From Entrophospora sp. SA101 (taxonomy: Eukaryota > Glomeromycota > Glomeromycetes > Entrophosporales > Entrophosporaceae): a DNA stretch of 42,908 nucleotides. Position numbers and translations under genes: made by a program. A model generated the notes under the pieces. That model did not search any database. It worked only from the letters and a program-made list of their open reading frames with translations, and was not told the DNA's origin. Positions 9,873-19,500 of the stretch are shown here, one piece after another. The DNA is taken from the NCBI GenBank assembly GCA_958430865.1, contig CAUDNR010004333.1, forward strand, positions 1 through 42,908, in the 5' to 3' direction. The first letter of the stretch is position 1. The number at the start of each line of letters is the position of its first letter.

Positions 9873-11007
9873 AACTAAATAAATAAAATAGTAATATTTT
9901 ATCTAGATAAACTTTTATCTTCTTTAACCAAAATTATTTGCTAATACCAAAATCAATTCGTTGATCCCTTATTCACTCTGATCCACACAAAACAAAAATA
10001 ATTATCATCACCAATTAAAATACGCACTCCCAAATTTAATCGGTGACAATAATATGAAAAAAAAAATTTTATAATGTTAACATAGAACTCAGTGAGATCA
10101 CAAACTTTTTCTTTTTTTCTTTAGTGGTACAGCCATATAATCATTTAAAATAATTTTTTTCATATCCTATATAGTTAATTTTTAAACATGTAACAAATAA
10201 TCAATTAAATATTGACAAAAAAAAAAACTAATTAAATTCATTTAATATAATTTTTGACACCTGATAATAGTTTTCCTTTTGTTATCTGTTCATTCAATTT
10301 TGAGATTATCTTGTTTTTCTTATTTTTGTCATTAATTAATACTATCTTAAAAAATTCTTCACAATAAAAATAAATAAGCAAAAGTTCTAAATTTAAAGAT
10401 TATTATCATCTATATTAATAATTAATAATTTATTAAGTTGAGAATATTAATCAATATATTAAAATATATTTTCTTTTGTAACCTTTTGAGTAGAAACTCC
10501 AATTAAAAGATTGTGTCTTCATATATTGTCTAATCATTATTAATATACTGTAACAAAAGTTAGAAAACAATAATGTGAAAAAAATTGTTGAAAAGTTCTT
10601 ATAATACTGTAATAAATAACTTATAAAACCTTTTTTTGCTTTTAATTTCTTCCTTCTCCAATAAACCCATACAAACCATATATTTTCTGAAAGCTCTTGG
10701 TGTACTCTGTCTTATCATGCTAAAGCGATCTCAATAGCGCTGATTTCCGAAAAGAATTAAGCTTCCGAAGTCAAAAACCATAGGTTTCTTTGAGAAGCTG
10801 TTACTCGTAACTGCAAGAGCTACAGGCGCATAAAGCTCGCGTTTTAAAGGTCAAAGGCAAGTGATTGTTTTTACTTAGAGGCACGAAAATTGTTTAATAA
10901 TGAGTTTACGTTCAATTCATTCGCCAAAGTCCGTTGTACAGAAAACGTGCCATGTCGATCATATTAAAATCAGTCTGAAATGTCGTCCGACTAATATTAA
11001 ATCATTA
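9873..11007. other. AT-rich spacer with a GC-richer island
   Basis: Mostly AT-rich sequence without genes. The island at about 10690-10990 has higher G+C and short open frames broken by stops on each strand, so it is probably decayed coding sequence of unknown origin. A 41-codon plus-strand frame at 10900-11025 overlaps the kinesin relic and has no support. B: 31728-32862. Confidence 0.5.
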
Positions 11008-11540
11008 ACCAGTTTGACCATCTGAATAAAGATTAAAAGAATGGTATTATTCTTATGAATTTATATGATAATAAATAATAAATATGATAATTAATGAATG
11101 TTATGTGTGTGTGTATATTGCAAACAAACTTACAAGCAAAAATACAAGTATTATATCCTTCAAAAGCATGATTAAGTAAATCTTCCCCAAGATCATCATA
11201 TAACATTGACTGAGTAGCATAAGTTGTCAAAAGACCAGTAAGACTTATCAAAAGTAAATGCTTTAACATTATCAGTATCATCAGGTCTGGTAATAATAGT
11301 TTGATTCCCCTCCATTATGATGAGGCATTTTGCCCCTCGAGCAATTTCTATTAAAAAAAAAGTTTTTTTAATCATAATTATACTTGAAGAAGATTATTCT
11401 TTTAAATGATAGTTTTTACTCTAGCATATCAATTCATCAACGAAAGATAACAGTTTTATGATGAGAGTTTATTTTCTTACCCCTTGAATTTAAAGGACGA
11501 CATCTGACAACTACTGTACTTTTATATTTTCCCCACTCAT
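11008..11540 (-). pseudogene. KIF1/Unc-104-type kinesin, 5' fragment cut in the P-loop
   Basis: The N-terminal part of a kinesin-3 motor domain is preserved with its splice sites. Exon 1 (11540-11481) has an ATG and encodes MSGENIKV then VVVRCRPLNSR, but lacks one base, which shifts the frame. Exon 2 (11347-11134) begins [20 protein letters not shown], continues [20 protein letters not shown], loses a few codons with a second frameshift, then reads [20 protein letters not shown] and EGYNTCIFA. Exon 3 starts at 11021 with YGQTG and stops at the point where the P-loop (GQTGSGKS) should continue. The introns keep GTAAG and AG. Without the ATP-binding loop and with two frameshifts it cannot make a motor. 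The intact parent gene should be elsewhere in the genome. Confidence 0.9.
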
Positions 11541-11680
11541 TTTGAAAATATGTAATTACGAGAAGACCATTGATAACACATATAGATAGAAGTCACACTA
11601 AATCCCATTTTACATATTGCAATACACAAAATGCGTGTTACAGATAGAAAGAAAGTGTCAAGTCATAATCTTTAATTAAA
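11541..11680. other. Short spacer before the divergent block
   Basis: Immediately upstream of the kinesin relic's ATG on its strand, so it may retain part of the original promoter. It is identical in both copies and no element is recognisable. Confidence 0.4.
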
Positions 11681-12711
11681 AACAGAGTGAAGAGATTTTA
11701 AGTAAACATCCTCTTGTTGATATAATAATTGATCAAAGATTTAGTTCAAATATATAGCCCATCAAACATTATGGTTAAAGTTAGCACCCGTAATGTAAAA
11801 TTACGGCATTGCAGTGTTGCGACTCGTGTTGCAACAAATACAGCTTGGAAAGTCGGAATTTACGATATTGCAACTAACCGCAATACTTGTTATAAATATT
11901 TATGTAATAGTAATGTTACATTCAAATAAAAAGTAGATCACAATCCTTATTTTCTAGTTATCAATTTCTTTTCTCAAGAGTTTTATACCATTTCTCTTAT
12001 AATAATTAAAGATGGATTTTGTTACTGATAACAAAAACAAACTTGGTCCAAAGTACGTCAATTTGAAATTTATTAATATTGATTAAAATTTGGGGTGTTT
12101 GAATACAAATTTCTGATTGGCTAATTTGAATTTCACGCGTGTTTCAGAATATTTTACATGTGGTAACCACCTTGGTAATGGACATTACCAAGATACATGT
12201 AAATCTATGTTTAAAGATACCATATCAAATGTTTTATAATAATGATGTTTTTAAAAATGAAACAATATAAATAGAAAATTGGTTTGACTGCATCGTAATT
12301 ATGTTGCAATACTATGTATAGTAATAGTTTTTATTTAATATGTAAAGTTGCGGGTATGTTGTAACATTTGATATTTGATTACAGAGGACAAGCTTAATCA
12401 TTTTTTAACTTCTATGAAGTTATTGATGTTGGCCGAATTACTCGTCGCCGAAGTTAATTTTTTAAACTGAAATTATTTAATCTGAAATAAAAAATCAAAT
12501 AGCAAGTTCCCAAGATTATGCATATAAAATTACATGTTTCAATATTTTCTGGAACTTTGTCAATTAAAAATAAAAGAAATCCGTTTGCTTTCGAAAAAAA
12601 GTATATAAACCCTTTGATCAGACAGAACATTATACTGCTTATCTTGAACAGTAATAATAAGCAAGCTGGCAAAGATATGTGAAACACATATTTTATTGTT
12701 TTTTATGTAAA
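11681..12711. other. Divergent block, copy A allele
   Basis: This is the only stretch that differs from copy B (33536-34233). 11681-12010 aligns with about ten substitutions and four small indels. 12011-12503 has no counterpart in B. 12504-12711 aligns again with about eight substitutions and two 1-base indels. The A-only insert contains an exon-like start at 12013 (MDFVTDNKNKLGPK) followed by GTACGT, a TTTCAG acceptor near 12147, and the palindrome CTTGGTAATGGACATTACCAAG (about 12168-12189; 10-bp arms). No protein family is recognised in it. Confidence 0.85.
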
Positions 12712-13084
12712 ATGCATTATTTTCTACACACTGTAGCTCGAAAAGCAAAGAAGGGTTTGTTACTGTTATTCTTGGAATCAATTAAACAGACATCTGATAA
12801 TGTGATTTACACGAGAACAGGTTTGGTATAAATATTGTTGCTAACAAAATTATCATTGATACATATAATGCAAGATAAATATGATTTAGTAAAAAATTAT
12901 GCTAATAACAATATATCCAGAGGATGTACACGCCAATGACAAGATTGACCAATCTCTTCAACTGGAGATACAAGATATATAACCGGAATTTCAGCACGCG
13001 ATAGTATTAGTAATACTCTTTTAATACTGACGACTGGAGGTTGTATAAATGATGATGCGACAAGGGAAATAATTTATTATTAGG
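12712..13084. other. Probable decayed coding sequence, unassigned
   Basis: Short open stretches on the plus strand (for example ARKAKKGLLLLFLESIKQTS near 12737-12796) are broken by stops. It may be the upstream part of the relic at 13085-13502. B: 34234-34606. Confidence 0.35.
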
Positions 13085-13502
13085 GGTGTATATGATTTTG
13101 AAAGTGGTTCTCTGGGTCCAGCTCACTCTGGACTTGATTACGAAATTATGAGATAGATAAAGATGAAGGTACAAAATAGACAATACAGCCTTGGAAAACA
13201 ACAGCTGCTGAATCGGGACCTGTTGTTTCTATGAATAGTGTCCCAGTTTTACCTATTGGTTTGCCTGTTTGTGTAAGTAGTATTGTAAGTGGGGTTAATT
13301 GTGATATTATTGAATTATCTCTAGGGAATTTTATAAAGTAAATACTGCTGGGGCAAATGTATGGAATAGCAGAAGCTCTGTATATAATGCTCACACAGTT
13401 ACAGCAATTGGTATTGTGGAAGGTGCCCTTTTTGATGACCACCCACTATTTCAATCTATTCAAACAATTATGTTTATAATGGAACGAGAGATTTCCTCTT
13501 AA
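13085..13502 (+). pseudogene. Relic of an unidentified protein (possibly M28/PSMA-like)
   Basis: Several plus-strand segments in shifting frames read like real protein: GVYDFESGSLGPAHSGLDYE (from 13085), SGPVVSMNSVPVLPIGLPVC (near 13216-13275), and a 58-codon run from 13326 to TAA at 13500 that includes FYKVNTAGANVWNSRSSVYN, AHTVTAIGIVEGALFDDHP and IMFIMEREISS. The order and the words VPVLPIG and VYNAHTVTAIGIVEGAL loosely recall the apical region of glutamate carboxypeptidase/transferrin-receptor-like M28 proteins, but this is a weak inference. Stops and frameshifts make it non-functional. The preceding 12712-13084 may hold further decayed parts of the same gene. Confidence 0.4.
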
Positions 13503-14452
13503 AAATCAACATGTTATGATACTATGTCCACCTAAGGGTGGGGTAGATTGGCTGGACACTCAGTTTAGAAATATCTCAAAAATAAAACATGTTATCATGT
13601 CGAATTTTCACCCAAATACACCCCTATACTTGATTGGCTAATTTCAATTTCCCAGGGACACATGATAATAAGAAAATATAATAATAAATTTGTTGTGATG
13701 CGAATTTAATTATAATTCGTTGTAGTTTGGAAACATAATGAAATGCATTTCATTAAAAATGAAAGGCGAGACAGACTTTAACATAATATTATCAATTGAA
13801 TGTGATTAATAAATTTTAAATTAATACAATTGTGACCTATTTATTATAATGAATAATAAAAAAAATTAGTTCTTGAAAATTTATTATTATTATTATTATT
13901 ATTATATTATAAATTTTATCAGATATCAATTAAATAATAACTCTCATCATGCAATCTATTTCTGATTTAGGCGATTATATATCATCATAAATTTAACAGA
14001 GAAACATTGAAAGGAGAAAAATTTGAAAATAAATCATTTACCTTAAATATTAATTGCGCCTAAAAAATCAAATAAACAGATATTTGTTAAATAATTATTT
14101 AAAGTGTTTAGAAATAATTTATTTATTAATTTCAAGATTTTAAAATTATCTATTGGAATTGCTAAATAAAATTTCCTTTATCATTATTATAACGAATCAA
14201 AATCCAGACTAAATAAAATCAGAATTTAATTTTTGTATAATTACCAGTGAGTAAAGGAATTAACTCTTTACGATATTTAAAATTTCATCGTCTGAAGAAG
14301 GAGAAAAAATGAAAAGAAGAAAAAACTAATAATCTTGTTAAAAAAATTATAATAATAATATGTTTATCTATCAATGGGAAGATATTCATTGTAATGATTG
14401 ATTACCTTAATTTTCTAAAAAAATTTTTTTAATAATAAATAATATATTAATG
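13503..14452. other. AT-rich spacer, no supported gene
   Basis: It contains a (TTA)n microsatellite near 13880-13905, an A/T palindromic junction near 14417-14430 and the 3' flank of the twin-CX3C gene. Nothing else is supported. B: 35025-35974. Confidence 0.6.
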
Positions 14453-15482
14453 TTATTTTTTCCCATTGTTGTCATCATCATCATCATCGTCATCGTCATT
14501 TCCTTTAATCCAGACATCTACAGCTTTTTTAACATTTTCTTGAACTAAATGAACTGCATCCATACGTTGTGCACTATGATAAAATTTTCTAAAGAATGAA
14601 AATTGTGTTCCATCTGACCAAGATTCAAAGTATCTTTTAGCTAATTGAAATCCTGGTGTGAATGCTCTTTTTATTACACGAGTTGCTGAAAATTTTTTTT
14701 TGAATTCACATATATATATATGTGAGATTTATATATGATCAATTTATTAATAAACAAATTATTTTCCGGTTATTTATTATTATACATACTTTCTAATTTG
14801 GCTTGTTCTAACTTGTCACCCAAATCAATTTCATATTCTTCTCTAATCCAATATTAAAAAAAGATTCACTATTATTATTAGAAAAACAAGCTAATAATAA
14901 TGAAAAAAAGTATGCTATTTACGATTCATTTTGTAACCATAAATTTCGATTCAAAGACTCATCAGCACTTTTCATACTTTCAACATGTTTGTCACAATTT
15001 TCCAATCCTTTAACATAATAAATACAATATCCATCCAAGAAATTTTTACGTTTAATATTATTTGATCTCTCATGATCATGATCATGATCACAATCATTAT
15101 TATTATTATTACCACCATTTAGAGATGTAGTATTTTTATCATATAAAGTTTTTGCTATGTCTCCATTATTGCCATCTATATCATCAATTTTTCTTAATTT
15201 AATTTTCCAACTATTATTATTATTTTCATCTTTAGCTTTTTTATTTTGATCCAATAATCTTTTAAAACAAATCATCTTACAATCAGGTGCTTTATTTTCT
15301 TTACGTTTTCTGTCTTGTTGCTTACACCATTGAAAGCACATTTCGTCCCATTTTGGTTTTGGCAACGGCTCTAGAATTATATCTGCAGCAGCTGTTGTTG
15401 TTGTTGTTTTTGTTGTTGATGAGTCTTCTGAAGAAGTAGTTGAGTTTATTGGTAAAGAAGAATTTGATGAATTGGATTCCAT
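14453..15482 (-). CDS. Twin-CX3C protein of unknown function, 281 residues
   Basis: Three exons (15482-14923, 14842-14790, 14685-14453) join in frame through GTAAAT..TAG and GTATGT..CAG introns. The N-terminus is Ser/Thr-rich with a Thr-Ala run. A tryptophan-containing segment then carries MCFQWC and CKMIC: C49-x3-C53, 14 residues, C68-x3-C72. That spacing is the one used by small Tim chaperones and other Mia40 substrates of the mitochondrial intermembrane space. A low-complexity Asn/Asp/His spacer (about 85-140) follows, including a DHDHDH run from a six-base repeat. A conserved-looking part follows (GYCIYYVKGLENCDKHVESM, then DLGDKLEQAKLE), then FTPGFQLAKRYFESWSDGTQ and an acidic Asp tail. 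No family name is recognised. An intermembrane-space location is inferred from the motif alone. Confidence 0.8.
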
Positions 15483-16697
15483 TTTTTTTTTTCTTCAAAC
15501 TATAATGTATCCGTGTAACAATCTGTGCACAGTTCATTCTATGGTTGGCTCGGTCTAAAGACCTCCTATTGCTGCGCCATGCGGCCAAATTTCAAAATAG
15601 CAATTTTGTAATTCGTTCAAAAATGTAACAAGTTTACAAATGAGGAAGCAATTTACGTTTATTATTATTAATGTTAAAATTTCAATTTTTATACACGTGT
15701 GCAAGACAATAATGCAAAACTTGTTTATATACAAGCACTTGTGGATAGGGAAAACTCTGATCGTGAAAAATCAGTATGTTTAGCTAAAAGACATGCATAT
15801 GTGTTGTTATTATTTTTTACTAATACTGTTTTAGTTTCTTCGTCGTTTCCTATCACGACTTATTCGTTAGGACTTTGAACAAAAAATAATTTACGGTGCA
15901 CTCTATATTAGTACTCTTATTTCACTTATTATTCTTAGTGCAACTATTTATAAAATGATGAGAATAAGTTGAAAACATTTCGAATGATGTTGAATTCCCT
16001 TATCTTTTTTGCTGAAACTACTATGGCAACAATTACATTATGGAGTAGCAAACTTAATTTTAGCAAAGCATTTTAAAAATTTCACTGTTATTTCTTCCGA
16101 AGCATAGTATTTATCAATAAAAGAACATTTACCCACAGTATAAAAAAGTAATAATATCATGCAAAAGTAAACACAATTATATGTGAAATCGAGCCACCAG
16201 GGCTTGCTTTATTGATGCGGTAAAAAAGAAAAAAGAAAAAATATATAAATATAAGGTTCATAGATGCCCAATTACATCATCATCATCATCATCATTATTA
16301 TTAACAAATCGAATTATTTATCATAATAGGATATTTTAATTATGTTTCCTAAATGAACTTGAAAAAACAAATCATTTTCATTCAAAAATCATCATCTTAG
16401 GTTGTATATATAATAATGATATTAATGATATGTTGCTTAAAATGGAAAAAAAAGTTGTTTGGAGAAGAGTCGAATTGAATGCAAAATAGTAATAGAAGTA
16501 GTTATTTTTGATTGTGTTGCTTCCACATTCTCAATTTGAAAAAATAATTCATTTCATTTTGAATTGTATAATAGTAATATTGCTGTGCATTAAAATGATA
16601 ATCAATTTGAAAAGGTGAATTGAATTTGGAAAAAAGACAAGTTGCAAAAATAATCATGGCACCTACTCATCTTGTTTGTCATTTTCCAACTAATATA
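15483..16697. other. Intergenic spacer, no supported gene
   Basis: The stretch 15540-15600 contains GCTGCGCCATGCGGCCAAAT, a word shared in diverged form with the Tigger 5' region (about 21558-21578), so it probably marks an older transposon piece. A (CAT)n microsatellite lies near 16275-16297. The rest is AT-rich and carries the promoters of the genes on either side. B: 37005-38219. Confidence 0.5.
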
Positions 16698-16717
16698 AAA
16701 AGGATAGCTATCCTTTT
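16698..16717. repeat. Perfect 20-bp palindrome
   Basis: AAAAGGATAGCTATCCTTTT is its own reverse complement and lies about 280 bases upstream of the Nudix-eIF2B start codon. It could be a homodimer binding site or a chance or transposon-derived palindrome. Copy: 38220-38239. Confidence 0.8.
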
Positions 16718-16786
16718 ACATCTTCGACACAATATATAATAATAAATAATAATATTTCGTATTACATTTTCACGTGATATAATAGC

Positions 16787-16922
16787 CTGGCCAATAAACG
16801 TAGAGATTTTAGTTTCACAAAAAACCGATTCGAACCGGTTCAAAAACCGAACCGAACCTAAACCAAAAACCGGTTCAAAAACCGAGTTCGAACCAGTTTT
16901 TTTTTAAAACCGCCCCATCCCT
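16787..16922. repeat. CCGGTT-rich repeat, possible hAT element end
   Basis: Overlapping words built from AACCGGTTC and AAAAACCGA fill about 16826-16898, followed by AAAACCGCCCCATCCCTAA. CCCATCCCTA next to internal CCGGTT/CCGAAC repeats is how many non-autonomous hAT elements finish (family knowledge); the opposite end and 8-bp duplication were not found. It lies within 75 bases of the Nudix-eIF2B ATG. Copy: 38309-38444. Confidence 0.45.
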
Positions 16923-16994
16923 AATTTTGAGCTAGATGTAAATCTTTTGATCATCTTTTTTGAAGTTAATATTAAACATTGTATTTTTGGACCT

Positions 16995-18480
16995 ATGAAA
17001 GAAAGAAGTGTAATAACTGCTTTTTTATCTGTTTCAGAACACGTTGATGAAAATTTTGGTCAAGGTGATGAAATATTGTTGTTGAAACGCAGCGAAAAAG
17101 TTAGAACATACAAGTAATATTCTGAAATATGAAATCATAATGAATGATTATTAGTAGTTTAATATTATTGTGTTTAAGTTGATGACATGATAATGCGGTA
17201 GGTATCTTCTTCTAATTCTTTTTACTTTTTTTAAAAATTATGATTTAGAAATTTTTGGGCGGGAATTAGTGGAACAATAGAAGTTCAAGATAAATCGCCT
17301 TTTGATCGTGCACTGATTGAAATAAACGAGGAAACAAGTTTATCACCAAATGATATTATATTGATACGGACCAGCAAGCCAATTTTTGTAAGAGCAGAAG
17401 ACATCAATACAATATGGAAAATTCATCCGTTTCTTTTTCGACTTGTATCTAAAGATTTGAAAAATAAAATAAGAATAGATTGGGAACACGAAAAATTCCA
17501 ATGGATCAAACCAAATGAATTAAACGATTTCAACAAAACGGTCCCAAATCTAAAAGATACTTTTTATAGAGTATATTTACCAATTGATGTTCATCAAGGA
17601 ATATTAAACATTCGCCATGATAAAAAATCAGGAGCCCAGCAGTTAGCAAACAAAGCTTTAGATATTTTCTATCAAATGATCAAGACAAAATCTTATGATA
17701 ATGGAAATATTAAAGATTATAAAGGATTTCTTTTAACTTTGTTAAATGTTGGATGGCATTTAGTTCAGGCAAGACCTAGTATGAAGGCTTCCATTTCATA
17801 TGTTGTCACAACTTTATTGAAACAAGTGTTGAAAATATTGGATAAATATGTTCCTAAGATTAAAAATGATGATGATGATGATGATGGTAATGATAACGAT
17901 GATAAAAAATCAAGATCTTTCTCTTTAGATAAATGCGATGAAATGATACTTGAGAGGATTGTTGAATTAAAGACAAAGTTCAAGGAATCTGATCAAAAAA
18001 TAATTGAACATTTTATGGACATTTTATCTTCAAATATCCAAATTCAAAATCAAATATTACACATAATGACAATCAGTTATTCATCCACGATTTATTCAAT
18101 ACTTTTAAATTTAATTCAAAAATTTGCAAATGAATCAACAAATAAGTTGATAATTACTGTGCTGGAGTCTAGACCATTGAATGAAGGTTCTACTCTAGCA
18201 AAAAACCTATTATTGGCAACACTAGATCAAAACAAGAACAATAATGATAACATCAAAATACAATTAATTACAGATTCGTCCTGTTGCTATTTTATGTCAG
18301 ATGTAACTTGTGCACTAATAGGAGCCGATGAAATTAATGGAGACAATGGAAATGTAACCAATAAGATCGGATCATTGCCTTTAGCTATAGCTGCAAAATC
18401 TCATAATAAATCTGTTTACGTGATTTCTAAATCTGATAAAATAATTGGCAGCTATAGTAAGCAAGAAAAGTATGATGATC

Positions 18481-18548
<68 letters not shown>

Positions 18549-18821
18549 GAGAATGAACCAGATGAAATTATTAAGTCTTACGATGATGTCGAAGAATGGA
18601 AAAGAATTATTCAACAAAATGGGAATTTGTTCAAAGTTAGAAATGTTTATTTTGAAAAAATTAATTTTGGTTATATTGATGGATATGTGACCGAACTTGA
18701 CTCAACTCTATTAAGAGTTCAAGATATAAAGAAGTTGTGGGATGATAGAAAATTGGACGGCCAAATTTTTGGAATTTTGGAGTCTGAATCAGAGTATATA
18801 ACAATGAAAAACACATGTTAG
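16995..18821 (+). CDS. Nudix domain fused to eIF2B alpha/beta/delta-like domain, 563 residues
   Basis: Two exons (16995-17113, 17249-18821) join across GTAATA..TAG in frame. Residues 1-110 form a Nudix fold start: VITAFLSVSE, ILLLKRSEKVRTYK, and a Nudix box at about 48-71 (GTIEVQDKSPFDRALIEINE-ETSL) with the metal-binding E64, E67 and E68 kept but the usual Arg replaced by I63 and the late Gly by S70. Residues about 135-560 resemble the eIF2B regulatory-subunit/MTNA-like fold, with VLESRPLNEGSTLA (about 344-357), ITDSSC, GADEINGDNGNVTNKIG (398-414) and LAIAAKSHNKSVYVISKS. The same two-domain order is known in filamentous fungi. Two acidic insertions are present (about 246-259 and an Asp run at 449-473 from 22 GAT codons). 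Its substrate is unknown; a role in translation is not implied by the fold alone. Confidence 0.85.
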
Positions 18822-19210
18822 TTTCAGTATCAAAAAAAGCAGCAATAAAAAAAATTTTTGTTATTCCAGGTCAATTTTTTTGCAGCAACATTTGTAAATT
18901 CATTTCACCTTTTAAATTATTTATTTCGCTCTCATCAATTTATAAATTGATTGATGATATTATTTGAGTCATAACAACGTCTTCCATGCTATGTGCGTAA
19001 TTAAGAAATTCGGTTCAGTAATAGTAAAAGAATTCTAGAAAGTACAGGACATACTGCAACAAAGCCAGACAAAGTGTACATAATACTTTCAGGTCAATTG
19101 TTCAACGCTGCGATTTACTATCGTGTTAATAGCCTGTGTTTTATTTTTATCTCTCGCTTTTTGTGGCCGTTCTTTATCTGAAGAGTTAAGAAATAACAAT
19201 CTCACATTAT
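18822..19210. other. 3' flank and spacer
   Basis: No gene is supported. It contains the presumed polyadenylation region of the Nudix-eIF2B gene; the later part (about 19000-19210) may be heavily decayed upstream sequence of the hAT relic. B: 40344-40732. Confidence 0.45.
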
Positions 19211-19500
19211 AGGTGTGTGGCTCATGTTCTCAATTTGGCTGTCCAAGAAGGTTTGCAATTAATTGATGAATAAAAGTTAGATGCCTTTCTTATATTCGAT
19301 CTTCACCTACCAGTGCCGAATTAAAGGAATTATGTATAAAAGATAGTGAGTATTACGGTGTTGCAGTTGCAAAGAAAATTTCTGATAATATACTTGGAAA
19401 TAATTAGTATTAGTGATGCAGTGAAAGCCTGCAGCTGTGGGATTTTTATTATTATGTAGACGGACAGGTGCCCAGCTATCTGGAAAATTTTGTTAATTGA
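19211..19500 (+). pseudogene. hAT-family transposase relic
   Basis: RCVAHVLNLAVQEGLQLIDE is open to a stop at about 19271-19273, matching the C-A-H-x-L-N-L-x-V segment of hAT transposases. In another frame IRSSPTSAELKELCIKDSEY continues to a stop near 19406, matching the segment that follows it in the family. The next expected block (DCPTRWNST) can only be guessed at. Stops and frameshifts show it is dead. No terminal repeats were located. Confidence 0.75.

Noticed and set aside
10900..11025. 41-codon plus-strand frame beginning MSLRSIHSPK
   Set aside because: It overlaps the kinesin exon 3 relic on the opposite strand and shows no other sign of being a gene.
11729..11929. 66-codon frame in the divergent block
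   Set aside because: The matching stretch in copy B is frameshifted by one base and has no similar frame, and the product resembles nothing known.
13146..13442. 98-codon minus-strand frame
   Set aside because: The plus strand over the same bases gives much more protein-like segments; the minus frame is its shadow.
15322..15588. 88-codon minus-strand frame overlapping the twin-CX3C start
   Set aside because: It is another frame of the same exon and promoter; the spliced 281-residue model explains the region better.
16820..16900. GGTTCGAA-like words as a tRNA T-arm
   Set aside because: No acceptor, D or anticodon stems fit; the words belong to the CCGGTT repeat.
18381..18690. Poly-Ile and poly-Met frames over the GAT run
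   Set aside because: They are the other readings of the (GAT)n tract inside the Nudix-eIF2B coding exon.
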